DNA of 64,000 nucleotides, taken from assembly GCA_964586235.1 (NCBI GenBank), contig CAZPIO010000015.1, positions 23,525-87,524 of the forward strand, given 5' to 3'. The stretch comes from JAUCQB01 sp964586235. Lineage in GTDB: Bacteria > Planctomycetota > Phycisphaerae > UBA1845 > PWPN01. The notes beneath the pieces were generated by a model that ran no database searches, was not told where the DNA came from, and saw only the letters and a program-made list of their open reading frames with translations. Position 1 is the stretch's first letter. The number at the start of each line of letters is the position of its first letter. This document shows positions 27,407-36,121 of this stretch, piece by piece. Both the position numbers and the translations under genes were made by a program.

Positions 27407-28474
27407 ATGGTCAGACTGATGGTCAACATCGATACGGAGGAAGAAGGGCTGTTCAACGGCTCTTACCCTACGCGCGACTGGCGCCTGGGGCATCTGGCCG
27501 AACTCCCCCGCCTTCAAGCCATCTTCGATCAGTACGGCGTCCGGCCGACGTACCAGGTCACCACCCCGGTAATCATGGATCGCCTCGGCAGCGTTCACCT
27601 CGAGCAGTTCCTCAAGGAAGGCCGCTGCGACATCGGTGGTCATCTGCATCCGTGGGTCACTGCACCGCTTGACGGTCTGCCGGCCGATGACGCCCACTCG
27701 ATGCCCTGCATGCTGCCGCCGGACCTGGTGCGCGACAAGCTGCGCACGCTGACTCAGCAGATTCGCGACCGGTTCGGCGTTCAGCCGGTCGCGTATCGCT
27801 CGGGCCGCTACGGGAGCAGCGCCGCCCATACGCCTCTCCTGGTCGAGATGGGCTATCACGTGGAAACGAGCGTCTGCCCGTTTATCTCGCACGCGAGCTG
27901 GGGAGGCCCTGATTACTTCGATGCACCGCTTCATCCTTACTGGCTGGGTACCCGCTGCCTGCTTGAACCGCAACCAGGCGGCGATCTGTTGTGCGTGCCC
28001 ATCAGCGCCGGTTTCAACACCGCACACTTCGAGCGCGCCGCCTGCCTGTACCGGCGGCTCGCTCGGCCGGGCGTGCGCCGGTTACGGCTGATCGGGCTGC
28101 TCTATCGACTGCGGCTCCTCCGGCTGATCAGGCTCAACCCCGAGATGACCAGCCTCGCCGACATGATCCGCTTGTGCCGGGCCCTGTTGCGGCGCGAGAC
28201 CGAGATGCTCCACCTGACGTTCCACAGCTCGAACATCGGCATCGGCGGCACGCCCTACGTGCCGGATCGCCGCTCGCGCGACGCGTTCCTCGCTCGGCTC
28301 TCCGGCGTGCTCGATTTCCTGGTCAACAAGCAAGGCGTTCAGCCGGTGACCGCTCGTGACTATTACAGAATCGCCAGTCGTCGCTTTGGAGTACCCGCGA
28401 CCGGGCAGCTCAAAGACACGCCGGCCCTGACGGCGCCGGAATCGCTTGTGACGAAAGCGGCGTGTTGCGCATGA
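27407..28474 (+). CDS. Polysaccharide-deacetylase-like protein
   Basis: ATG 27407 is preferred, 5 bp after the previous stop; 355 residues. The N-terminal VNIDTEEEG holds the Asp typical of the NodB/CE4-like fold, and GGHLHPW near 85 supplies the His metal ligands. AYRSGRYGSS is the Arg-containing motif. No signal peptide, so it probably acts in the cytoplasm on a lipid-linked or sugar precursor. Proteins of this type are recurrent in exosortase-associated polysaccharide loci. Confidence 0.83.
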   Translation: MVRLMVNIDTEEEGLFNGSYPTRDWRLGHLAELPRLQAIFDQYGVRPTYQVTTPVIMDRLGSVHLEQFLKEGRCDIGGHLHPWVTAPLDGLPADDAHSMPCMLPPDLVRDKLRTLTQQIRDRFGVQPVAYRSGRYGSSAAHTPLLVEMGYHVETSVCPFISHASWGGPDYFDAPLHPYWLGTRCLLEPQPGGDLLCVPISAGFNTAHFERAACLYRRLARPGVRRLRLIGLLYRLRLLRLIRLNPEMTSLADMIRLCRALLRRETEMLHLTFHSSNIGIGGTPYVPDRRSRDAFLARLSGVLDFLVNKQGVQPVTARDYYRIASRRFGVPATGQLKDTPALTAPESLVTKAACCA

Positions 28475-28481
28475 GTGCGGA

Positions 28482-29567
28482 ATGATGAAGATTCGTCCGA
28501 CACAACCCGGCGAACTGAGCAGGCTGGCGGAGTTTCTCACCGCCGAGGGCATGCCCCACACGCCCGACACCCTCCAGTGGAAGTTCCGCGACTCGCCGGG
28601 CGATCTGGCCGGCTTTGGGAAATCCATCGTCGCCGAGATCGACGGCCGCATCGTCGGCCACATCGGCGTCATGCCGACCTCCGTGTTTGTTGATTCGTCC
28701 CAGCCCGGCGAGCTGTCCGGCGGTTGGTTCGTCGACTGGGTCGTTCGCGAGGACCTGCGAAGCCGGGGTATCGGCGTGTTCCTGCTCCGCGAGGCTCAGA
28801 AAACCTGCCGGGCGTTGATGACCATCCAGGGGACCGCCGACACCCGCCAGGCTCTGCCCGCTCTGCAGTGGGTCGAGCAGAACGGCCTGGCCGTCTTCAA
28901 GCTCAACATCCGTCGTGGCGGGAACTGCGAAGAAGCCGGCATCGGGCGGCGGCTCGCGACCGAACTGGTCCGCATCCTGCGCTATCACGCTGTCGAGTGG
29001 CCCGCGCCCGAGGGTTGGTCGTTGAGCGACGCCCCCGCCGAAACACCTGATCGTTCGTGGGGACAACTCGACGCCGTCATCGCCGCGCAGCGTCAGAGCC
29101 CCAACGGGTCCTGCTGTCATTTCGGGCGCTCAGGGGCGATGCTCCGATGGCTGTTCAGGGATCATCCTTCCGGCCGCTATCGGCTGCTGATCGCCGGCGA
29201 TGCCGCCGGACCCGCCGGCTACCTGCTCTGGCGCACCTGCCAGGACGCCGGTGATCGCCTCGACGGGAGGATCGTGGATATCCTCGCACCGTGGGATCGC
29301 CCCGACGTGTGGCAATGGCTGGTCAGCGCGGCGGTTGCGCGGCTGGCCGAGGTCGGGGCCGTGCAGATCAGTTGCCTGTCCGGCACGGATTCACCGCTGG
29401 CCGACGCCCTGCGGGCCAACCGTTTCCTGCCTCGCCAGAACCTCCCCCTCTGGATCAGCCCCCCGGCCGGCGAATTCTGCATCCCCCGCCGCTGGCACGC
29501 CACTTTCGCCGACAGCGATATCGACGCCGCCTCGTCGGCCGACGCCCTCGTCGGCCATTCCAGGTAG
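28482..29567 (+). CDS. GNAT-family N-acetyltransferase
   Basis: 361 residues; the start is at the first of two adjacent ATGs (28482/28485). Residues 1-135 form a GNAT fold: IDGRIVGHIGVMPTSV on strands 2-4 and the acetyl-CoA loop VREDLRSRGIGVFLLREA (R/Q-x-x-G-x-G/A). The C-terminal half is a second, degenerate acyltransferase-like region (FRDHPSGRYRLLIAGDAAGPAGYLL). It could acetylate an amino sugar freed by the adjacent deacetylase; that substrate is inference. The stop TAG lies in a REP-like GTAG hairpin. Confidence 0.8.
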   Translation: MMKIRPTQPGELSRLAEFLTAEGMPHTPDTLQWKFRDSPGDLAGFGKSIVAEIDGRIVGHIGVMPTSVFVDSSQPGELSGGWFVDWVVREDLRSRGIGVFLLREAQKTCRALMTIQGTADTRQALPALQWVEQNGLAVFKLNIRRGGNCEEAGIGRRLATELVRILRYHAVEWPAPEGWSLSDAPAETPDRSWGQLDAVIAAQRQSPNGSCCHFGRSGAMLRWLFRDHPSGRYRLLIAGDAAGPAGYLLWRTCQDAGDRLDGRIVDILAPWDRPDVWQWLVSAAVARLAEVGAVQISCLSGTDSPLADALRANRFLPRQNLPLWISPPAGEFCIPRRWHATFADSDIDAASSADALVGHSR

Positions 29568-29587
29568 TGCCGACGCCCCCGTCGGCA
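29564..29587 (+). repeat. REP-like GTAG hairpin overlapping a stop codon
   Basis: GGTAG is followed by TGCCGAC (29568-29574), a GCCCCC loop and GTCGGCA (29581-29587), a perfect 7-bp stem. The TAG of GGTAG is the stop of the GNAT gene. It has the same layout as the element at 46909 but a different stem. It may also act as a terminator, though no T tract follows. Confidence 0.6.
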
Positions 29588-29641
29588 GTTCCTGCTTTCG
29601 CCGCAGCAAGGAAGGTCGACTGAATTATCGCCCCTCCCGAT

Positions 29642-29671
29642 AGCCTCAGATCACCCTCCCAACGACCGATA
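29642..29671 (+). promoter_or_regulatory. Bipartite AGCCTC-N18-CCGATA motif
   Basis: AGCCTC (29642-29647), 18-bp spacer, CCGATA (29666-29671), in the gap before the 29762 gene. CCAACGACCGATAT is shared exactly with the site at 33262. It could be an alternative-sigma promoter; the call rests on recurrence. Confidence 0.4.
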
Positions 29672-29761
29672 TAGTGAGGATGCACCGTTGCCGCGCACGG
29701 CGTACGCGCCGGACGAATTGATAAGTGCCGCAACGGGCGACCGTTGACCGGAGGCTTCGCG

Positions 29762-31720
29762 TTGAATCCGGGAATCGTTCTGGTCTGTCATCCGCGCAGC
29801 GGCCAGGCGCGCACACTGGTCGCCGGCATGCTCGATGCAACGGGCGCTCTCCTGCCACCGGGCGAGGAATCCACGGCCGTCCGCGTCGAGGCCTGCGCCG
29901 GTGTCGGCTGGGCTGCCGCGGCCGTCGCCTACACAACGCCTGAGCCCGCGGCGGGCGCGTGCGCCTGGTCCGATGGCCGCGACGTGCTGTTGTGGGCGGG
30001 CGAGATGCTCCTGCCGCACGACTGGGTGTCCGATTACCTGACCTCGCGAAACGCAATTGCTGAAATCGTGCTCCGCCGGCTGCAGACAGGCGGCCTCAAC
30101 ATACTTTCCCGCATCGACGGCTCATTCTGCGGCGCCTGGTACGAGCACTCACGCCGGCAATGGAACGTCTTCAACGACAAGCTCGGCCTGATTCCGGTGT
30201 TCTACGCGGCCAGGGCCGATCGCCTCGTCATCGGCCCGGCCGCACGAGTCGTGTGGCAGGCGACCGGCGAGACTCTGTCCATCAGCGATGCCGGCATCTG
30301 CGACCTGATCCGCTGCGAAAACATGGTCGACGAGCACACGCTGATCCGCAACGTGAACTGGCTCAAGGCCGGCCACGTGCTCAGATGGTCCGCGGGCCAC
30401 ATCGGCAGCCACCGATACTCGGACTTCAGCTACGCCGCCCCGGCTGCGGGCAATCGCGAAGCAGCCATCGAGCAATACGACTCCGTGCTGAAAAGCACAA
30501 TTCAGCGGCACGCGATCTGCAACTCGCCGCTGATTCTCGGCATCAGCGGCGGCCTGGATTCGCGCATGCTGCTGGGGATGTGCGCCGAGGTCGGCCGGAT
30601 GCCGTCGTGCTTCACGGCCGGCTGGGCGTTCTCAGACGACGTGCGTTACGGCCGGGCCTGTGCCCGGGCAGTCGGCGCGGCTCACGACTGGCAGCCGCTC
30701 GAAGCGAAAGACCTGCCCGCTCGACTGCTCCAGGCGATCGTCGCCACCGACGGCCTGCACAACGTCGCCCACATGGCCCCCGCGACGGCGATGAACGCCT
30801 ATCTGAGCGGTCATGCCGGTGCGGTCCTCCTCGAAGGCTACATGCAGGGCGTGCTCGGCGGGGCTTACGTGCCCCTCGATGAGGACGTCGCCGACGGAAT
30901 CATCCCGCACCAGAGCCGCTGGGCCCGCTATCGCCTGCACGCAGGTGGAGATCCGGCGGTCATCAACAATCTGTTGCTGCCTTCGCTGGCGGAGGAGCAT
31001 TTCCGCCAATGGCAGGACCGAATCGACACAACGTGGCGGCTGGCCCCGACGGATGACCCTCTGGGCAAGGCCGAATACACCGTCGCCGCCTCGCGCAGCG
31101 GTCGAATTGACGTGCTCGGCACGGCCATGCTTCGCTCCCATGTCTGGGTCCGCTGCCCCGCATGCGACAGCGGCATGCTCGATTGGCAGGCACACACGCC
31201 CCCGCGGCTGCGGCGCGGCAAGCAGCTCTTCATGGAGCTCATCCGCCGGCGGTTCCCCAAGCTGGCCCGCGTGCAGCGCACGGCCTGCAGCGGTCTGCCG
31301 GTCGCCGAGAGCCTCTGGCTCCGTGAGTATTGCTGGCAAAAGGAGAGGATCCACCGCTGGTGGACCGGCTTGTGGCATCCCTGGACCCGCAAGTGGGGCA
31401 CCGGCGGTCACGCCGGCCGTGCCTGGACATTCGCAACCTGGTGGGCAACCGGCGCGATGGACGTGCTGACCGCGCCGAACGCCCGAGTGCTCAACTGGGT
31501 CCGCCGCGAAGCGTTGACGGCCTTATGGGAGCAGGCCGTACGAGACCCGCTTGAATGCGGGCCGGTGATGGCCCTGGCAACAGCCGAGATCATGATCCGG
31601 CACCTGGAGCGCATCCGCCCGGGGTTCCGCGGCGCTTCCGCCGGCCAGGTGCAGTTCGTGGTGATGATGAATCCCGCGCCGCGCGAGCCGCAGCCCGTGC
31701 TCGCCGGCTCGGCATATTGA
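29762..31720 (+). CDS. Asparagine-synthase-family protein without the glutaminase cysteine
   Basis: I chose TTG 29762 because GGAGG lies 7 nt upstream; 652 residues. The N-terminal region resembles the Ntn-hydrolase half of AsnB (FCGAWYEHSRRQWNVFNDKLGLIPVFY) but does not begin with MCG, so it cannot use glutamine in the usual way. The synthetase half has the PP-loop LGISGGLDSRMLLG near 261 and later conserved acidic residues. It probably adenylates a carboxylate and joins it to an amine from another source, as in the beta-lactam-synthetase branch. A true AsnB is encoded at 38803. Substrate unknown. Confidence 0.82.
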   Translation: MNPGIVLVCHPRSGQARTLVAGMLDATGALLPPGEESTAVRVEACAGVGWAAAAVAYTTPEPAAGACAWSDGRDVLLWAGEMLLPHDWVSDYLTSRNAIAEIVLRRLQTGGLNILSRIDGSFCGAWYEHSRRQWNVFNDKLGLIPVFYAARADRLVIGPAARVVWQATGETLSISDAGICDLIRCENMVDEHTLIRNVNWLKAGHVLRWSAGHIGSHRYSDFSYAAPAAGNREAAIEQYDSVLKSTIQRHAICNSPLILGISGGLDSRMLLGMCAEVGRMPSCFTAGWAFSDDVRYGRACARAVGAAHDWQPLEAKDLPARLLQAIVATDGLHNVAHMAPATAMNAYLSGHAGAVLLEGYMQGVLGGAYVPLDEDVADGIIPHQSRWARYRLHAGGDPAVINNLLLPSLAEEHFRQWQDRIDTTWRLAPTDDPLGKAEYTVAASRSGRIDVLGTAMLRSHVWVRCPACDSGMLDWQAHTPPRLRRGKQLFMELIRRRFPKLARVQRTACSGLPVAESLWLREYCWQKERIHRWWTGLWHPWTRKWGTGGHAGRAWTFATWWATGAMDVLTAPNARVLNWVRREALTALWEQAVRDPLECGPVMALATAEIMIRHLERIRPGFRGASAGQVQFVVMMNPAPREPQPVLAGSAY

Positions 31721-31731
31721 GAATCACACGG

Positions 31732-33246
31732 ATGAGTGCTGATCGACAGCGTGAGTATTGGGCCGAATGGGTCAGGCAACAGCCGGAACCGCCGCATACG
31801 GCTCGCGCCGGCCGAGCGCTGCTGATCACCTACATGTTTCCTCCGACCGGCGGCAGCGCCGTGCAGCGAGCCGCCAAGCTGGCAAAGTATCTGCCCGCCT
31901 GCGGCTGGGAGACCGAGGTCCTCACCGCCGGGCATGATCGTTTCCCGTGGCACGATGAATCCATGCTCGCCGACGTGGCCGGCAACTGCCGCATACACCG
32001 AATCGCGGGCCGCGAACCGGCCTGCGCAGCGAAATCCGCGGCCGGGCTTGTGCCGATCCCAAGGCCGGCTGCCCGCATCGAAGACGCCCTGCACTGGCGG
32101 TTGTCGATGATGCTTCAGCGGCTCGGGATTGACGATCCGAACTCGCTGTGGGTCGGACCGGCGGCCCGCTTCGCGCTCAAGAGACATCGACAGGCCCCGT
32201 TCGACGTGATCGTCTCCAGTGGCCCGCCGCATTTCGCACACCGGATCGCGATTCGCATCGCCCGGCGGACCGGTCTTCCGTGGGTCGCCGATGTTCGCGA
32301 CCCACTGGTCAGCGATTTCGATCGGTCGCCCGCCGCCAAACGCCGAATCCGATCGATGGTCGCACTGGAGCAGCAGATCCTGCAGCACGCGGCCTTGGTC
32401 GTCACCACCTGCCCATCGCTCGCCGAGGATTTCAGGCACCGATACCCGCAACGCCGGACCGGCACGATTCGCTGCGTCACCAACGGCTTCGACCGCGACG
32501 ACCTGACCGCGGCACTGAATGTGACCGGCTCAAACCCCGATGAATGCGTCTTCGTGGCTGCCGGTGCGTTTTACGGCCGCCGCGAGATCGCCCGCATCAT
32601 CGCCCCGCTACGGCAAGTGCTGGATGCGCGCCCGGAATGGCAAGGACGCGTGAGACTGATCATCGCCGGCACGCTCGATGCCGAGCAACGACATAAGTGG
32701 GAGCAGGATCGCCCGCCGTGGCTGACACTGCCCGGATACCTCGATCACGCCTCGGCCGTCCGCCTGGCCGCCGGCGCCGACTGCGCCATCGTCGTCGTGC
32801 CGCGATGCCGCCACGGCGAAACGAGCATCCCGGGAAAGACGTTCGAACTGCTCGCCCTCCCGGTCCACCTCCTCGCCCTTGTGCCGCCGGAAGGCGACAC
32901 CGCGGGCATCGTTCGATCCGCCGGCGCCTCAACGGTCACCGCTTTCGAAGATCAGGCCACGGTCGCCGCCGCCATGGAGCGGATCATCGCCGATCGCTTC
33001 GCCGGTGGCCTGAAATGTACTCGATACTGGGCGGCGATCGAACGTTACGATCGAGCGGTCATCGCGGCTGATTTCGCGGCCTGTCTGGCCGCTGCCACCG
33101 GTCGCAACACGCTCAGCGAGGCCGGCAGGGCACCGACGTCCGATATTGAGCGAGGAGCCGGCGCGCCGACCGATAATGTCGAGCCCCAACGCGGCGCGGA
33201 CGATGGTTCGCATTCGCCCGACGCTCTCTGCAACGTCTCGATATAA
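31732..33246 (+). CDS. Family 4-type glycosyltransferase
   Basis: Starting at ATG 31732 gives 504 residues. GT-B N-terminus LLITYMFPPTGGSAVQRAAKLAKYL near 30; acceptor-side motif DVIVSSGPPHFAHRIA; donor-side VAAGAFYGRREIARII, LTLPGYLDHASAVRLAAGAD and KTFELLALPVHLLAL. It matches the GT4_WbuB-like group. About 40 C-terminal residues (GRAPTSDIERGAGAPTDNV ...) are repetitive and probably disordered; their DNA repeats CCGATA-like units. Confidence 0.85.
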   Translation: MSADRQREYWAEWVRQQPEPPHTARAGRALLITYMFPPTGGSAVQRAAKLAKYLPACGWETEVLTAGHDRFPWHDESMLADVAGNCRIHRIAGREPACAAKSAAGLVPIPRPAARIEDALHWRLSMMLQRLGIDDPNSLWVGPAARFALKRHRQAPFDVIVSSGPPHFAHRIAIRIARRTGLPWVADVRDPLVSDFDRSPAAKRRIRSMVALEQQILQHAALVVTTCPSLAEDFRHRYPQRRTGTIRCVTNGFDRDDLTAALNVTGSNPDECVFVAAGAFYGRREIARIIAPLRQVLDARPEWQGRVRLIIAGTLDAEQRHKWEQDRPPWLTLPGYLDHASAVRLAAGADCAIVVVPRCRHGETSIPGKTFELLALPVHLLALVPPEGDTAGIVRSAGASTVTAFEDQATVAAAMERIIADRFAGGLKCTRYWAAIERYDRAVIAADFAACLAAATGRNTLSEAGRAPTSDIERGAGAPTDNVEPQRGADDGSHSPDALCNVSI

Positions 33247-33274
33247 CCTCAACTGCCGCAGCCAACGACCGATA
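33245..33274 (+). promoter_or_regulatory. Bipartite AACCTC-N18-CCGATA motif
   Basis: AACCTC (33245-33250), 18-bp spacer, CCGATA (33269-33274), beginning at the stop of the 31732 gene and ending 113 bp before the next start. Shares CCAACGACCGATAT with the site before 29762. Confidence 0.42.
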
Positions 33275-33386
33275 TCTACTGCATGGTGCAGCGGCGCCTT
33301 TGGTGTGCGCTGCGCGCCGGAAATGACCGGGCAAGGCCGGTTGCGGCGGACCTTCTCTGCCCGCCGCGCGCCGCGAACGGAACCGC

Positions 33387-34658
33387 ATGAAGCGGATCAT
33401 TCGTCAACTCGTCTTCGTCAGCGATGCACCCCATTTCGGTGGTGCCGAGAGGTACATCGTCGACATGGCCCTGGCCGGGCGGCGCCGGGGCATCGATTCG
33501 TCAATCTGCTGGCTGCCGGGCCCCGCAAGTGATGCCGGCGTGTTCGATCGGGCTCGAGCCGGCGGCATCCGCGTCGACACCGTCCCGGCGGGGCGCACCC
33601 GCAGCCTCTGCGGTCTGGCCCGTGAGTTTGCGGCCATGCTGCGGCGCGAAAGACCCGACGGTCTGGTCATCAACGCCTGCGGCAGGCCGCATCTGTGGGT
33701 CTTGCCGTGGCTGGCACACCGAGCGGGCATCCCCGCGCTTTGGGTCCACCAGATGGTGGAAGCGTCCGACCATCGCCGCCTTCCGGCCAGATGGCTGGGC
33801 GGCCGCATGGAGGGTCTGCACTGCTGGAGACTGCCACAGGCACTGCGCCACCGGCTGGCCGGAACAGCGGCCACCGCCGTCGTGACGCTCAACGGTCAGG
33901 ACCGCGAACGAATCGTACGCCGGCAGGGCATTCGCCGCGACAGGATCCTGGCCATCCCACACGGCGTGGACTGTGATCGCTTCCAGTTCGATCCCAACGG
34001 CCGGCAACGGTGGTGCTGTGAGTGGGGTGTCGAGTATGCCCGCCCTCGACCGTTCATCGTAGGCACCGCCGGGCGCCTGTCTTACGAGAAGGGCATTGAC
34101 CTGCTGATCCAGGCCGCCGCCATCGCCAGGCGAGGAGGTCTGCCGCTGTTGGTGATCATCGCCGGCCAGGGTCCCGAGCGCGAACCGCTCGCGAAACTCG
34201 CCGCCGATCTCGGTGTCTCCGACATCGTCCGTTTCGTTTCCTTCGTCGAAGAAATGCCCGGGTTCTACAGCGGCCTCGACCTGTTTGCCCTGTGCAGCCG
34301 CACGGAGTCGTTCGGTCTGGCACTCGCCGAGGCCATGGCCTGCCGCCGACCGGTTATCGCTACGCCCACGTCGGGCGCCACCCGACAGGTCAGTCACCTG
34401 CACAACGGCTGGCTGCTCGGCAGCTTCGAGCCGGCCGAGATCGCAGGGGCAATCTCTGCAATGACCGCTGATGGCCAGGGCCGCGAGAGCATGGGCGACA
34501 ATGGCCGGGAAATGGTGACCCGGCACTTCAGCATAGACCTGACCCTGGAGCGGACGCTGCGGGCACTTCGCGGCCCGTCCGGCGAACGATCGGACCTCTG
34601 CTGGCCGGGGATGAACGAACAGCCCTTTGCGGGCATGACTGCGGAGGACTACGCATGA
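33387..34658 (+). CDS. Family 4 glycosyltransferase
   Basis: 423-residue GT-B enzyme. Acceptor side: VFVSDAPHFGGAERYIVDMA. Donor side: GTAGRLSYEKGIDLLIQAAA, IIAGQGPEREPLAKLAADLG, VRFVSFVEEMPGFYSGLD and RTESFGLALAEAMACRRPVI, the EX7E-type nucleotide-sugar site. Probably the first gene of the chain 33387-34655-36108-37520-38803-40791-42047, in which adjacent genes overlap by 4-14 bp. Confidence 0.9.
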   Translation: MKRIIRQLVFVSDAPHFGGAERYIVDMALAGRRRGIDSSICWLPGPASDAGVFDRARAGGIRVDTVPAGRTRSLCGLAREFAAMLRRERPDGLVINACGRPHLWVLPWLAHRAGIPALWVHQMVEASDHRRLPARWLGGRMEGLHCWRLPQALRHRLAGTAATAVVTLNGQDRERIVRRQGIRRDRILAIPHGVDCDRFQFDPNGRQRWCCEWGVEYARPRPFIVGTAGRLSYEKGIDLLIQAAAIARRGGLPLLVIIAGQGPEREPLAKLAADLGVSDIVRFVSFVEEMPGFYSGLDLFALCSRTESFGLALAEAMACRRPVIATPTSGATRQVSHLHNGWLLGSFEPAEIAGAISAMTADGQGRESMGDNGREMVTRHFSIDLTLERTLRALRGPSGERSDLCWPGMNEQPFAGMTAEDYA

Positions 34659-36121
34659 GGCTCCTGGTCCCGCTGCCGTTTGACATTTCAAACCAGGCGC
34701 ACGGCCGCAACCTCCGGATCGCGCACCTGCTGCAGGCGATGCAGACGAGCTGTGAAGTCCTCTGTCTCACCCCCGATGAATGCACGGCCATAGCCGCCCG
34801 CGACGTGATGCCCGGCGTGATGGTGCAATCTGCCCGCCTGGCAAGTGAAACCCGATCCCACTTCGGTGACACGGGCAGCTTGCTCACATGTGCGCTGGCG
34901 GACAAGCCGCCGGTGGAAGCCGACTCAGGCCCGGCCGCCCCGAAGGGTTCCGGCGTAAGCTCTGACGCTCAAGCACTCCGAAACGAGCCGTATCTGGTCC
35001 GCCGGTCACTGTCGTTCCTGGGCTGCGACACCGCCCTGGCCGGCGCGATCGGCCGGCTGGCACCATCAGCCGACGTGGTCGCGGGATTCGATATGCCCTC
35101 GGTCGCTTACCTGCTGGCGGCGGTCGCTGCTCGCGGAAGCAGCAGCCGCCCCCGCATCGTCTGCGACCTGATCGACGATCCGTGGCTGTTGCGCCGAAGC
35201 GCGCCGCACGGATATCGCTGGTCCCTGACGGGCTTGAAGGCCGCCATGGTCATGCAGGTCATCCGCCGTCGCGTGCTCCCAAGGTTCGACGCTCTCGTCG
35301 CCGTGGCTCCTCAGGACGCCAGCAGCCTGGCGAGAGTGGCGGGACGACCCGCCGCGGTCGTGCCCAACGGTGCCGCAGTCGATGCCAAGGCACTGGACAA
35401 ATGGCCTCGCGAGCCGCTGGTCGTCTTCACCGGCAGCATGAGTTTCCCGGCCAACGAGGCGGCGGCGCGATTCATGGCTTACGAGGTCTGGCCGCTGGTG
35501 CTGGCTTTGCGGTGCTGTGGCCCGCGTGGGCCGGATGAGACGGACGCCGCTCGGCAACCACCCACGCTGGCCATTGTGGGAGCGGATCCGACGCCGGCCG
35601 TGCAGGCTCTGAGCGAGATGCCCAACGTCGTGGTCACCGGACGCGTGCCAAGCATTCGCGAGTGGCTCGAACGGGCACAGGTCGCGGTCGCCCCGATGGT
35701 GAGTGGGACGGGGATCAAGAACAAGATCCTCGAAGCCTGTGCCGTCGGCTGCCCCGTCGTGGCCACGTCGATGGCGGTCGGCGGCCTGCCCAGCGGCGAC
35801 GACGCCGGAATCATCGTCGCCGACGATCCGGAACGCATCGCGGCAGCGGTCGTCAGGCTGTTGGCCGATGCCAAGACCGCCCGGCGAGTCGGTTCGGCAG
35901 GCCTCGAGATGGCCCGCACACGCTTCGCATGGAGCAGCGTGGCGGCGGCGTTCCTGGAAGTCCTGCGAGGCGGAATCGCCACGCCAGCCTCCGTCCCGAG
36001 CTCAGGCCGAGGGGCGGACTCAGACGGTCCGGAATCCCGCGGCGAGGAATCGGTGCTCCCGGTGACGCCCGAACCGCGTACTGCCGAGAACAAGGAGACT
36101 CTGGCCCATGCCGCTCCGTAG
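34655..36121 (+). CDS. Family 4-type glycosyltransferase
   Basis: 488 residues, ATGA overlap with the previous gene. N-terminus MRLLVPLPFDISNQAHGRNLRIAHLL; donor half VFTGSMSFPANEAAARFMAYEVWP, LAIVGADPTPAVQAL, VVVTGRVPSIREWLERAQVAVAP and GTGIKNKILEACAVGCPVVAT, as in sugar transferases of exosortase-linked loci. The last 40 residues are Pro/Ser/Glu-rich and probably disordered. Cytoplasmic. Confidence 0.87.
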   Translation: MRLLVPLPFDISNQAHGRNLRIAHLLQAMQTSCEVLCLTPDECTAIAARDVMPGVMVQSARLASETRSHFGDTGSLLTCALADKPPVEADSGPAAPKGSGVSSDAQALRNEPYLVRRSLSFLGCDTALAGAIGRLAPSADVVAGFDMPSVAYLLAAVAARGSSSRPRIVCDLIDDPWLLRRSAPHGYRWSLTGLKAAMVMQVIRRRVLPRFDALVAVAPQDASSLARVAGRPAAVVPNGAAVDAKALDKWPREPLVVFTGSMSFPANEAAARFMAYEVWPLVLALRCCGPRGPDETDAARQPPTLAIVGADPTPAVQALSEMPNVVVTGRVPSIREWLERAQVAVAPMVSGTGIKNKILEACAVGCPVVATSMAVGGLPSGDDAGIIVADDPERIAAAVVRLLADAKTARRVGSAGLEMARTRFAWSSVAAAFLEVLRGGIATPASVPSSGRGADSDGPESRGEESVLPVTPEPRTAENKETLAHAAP

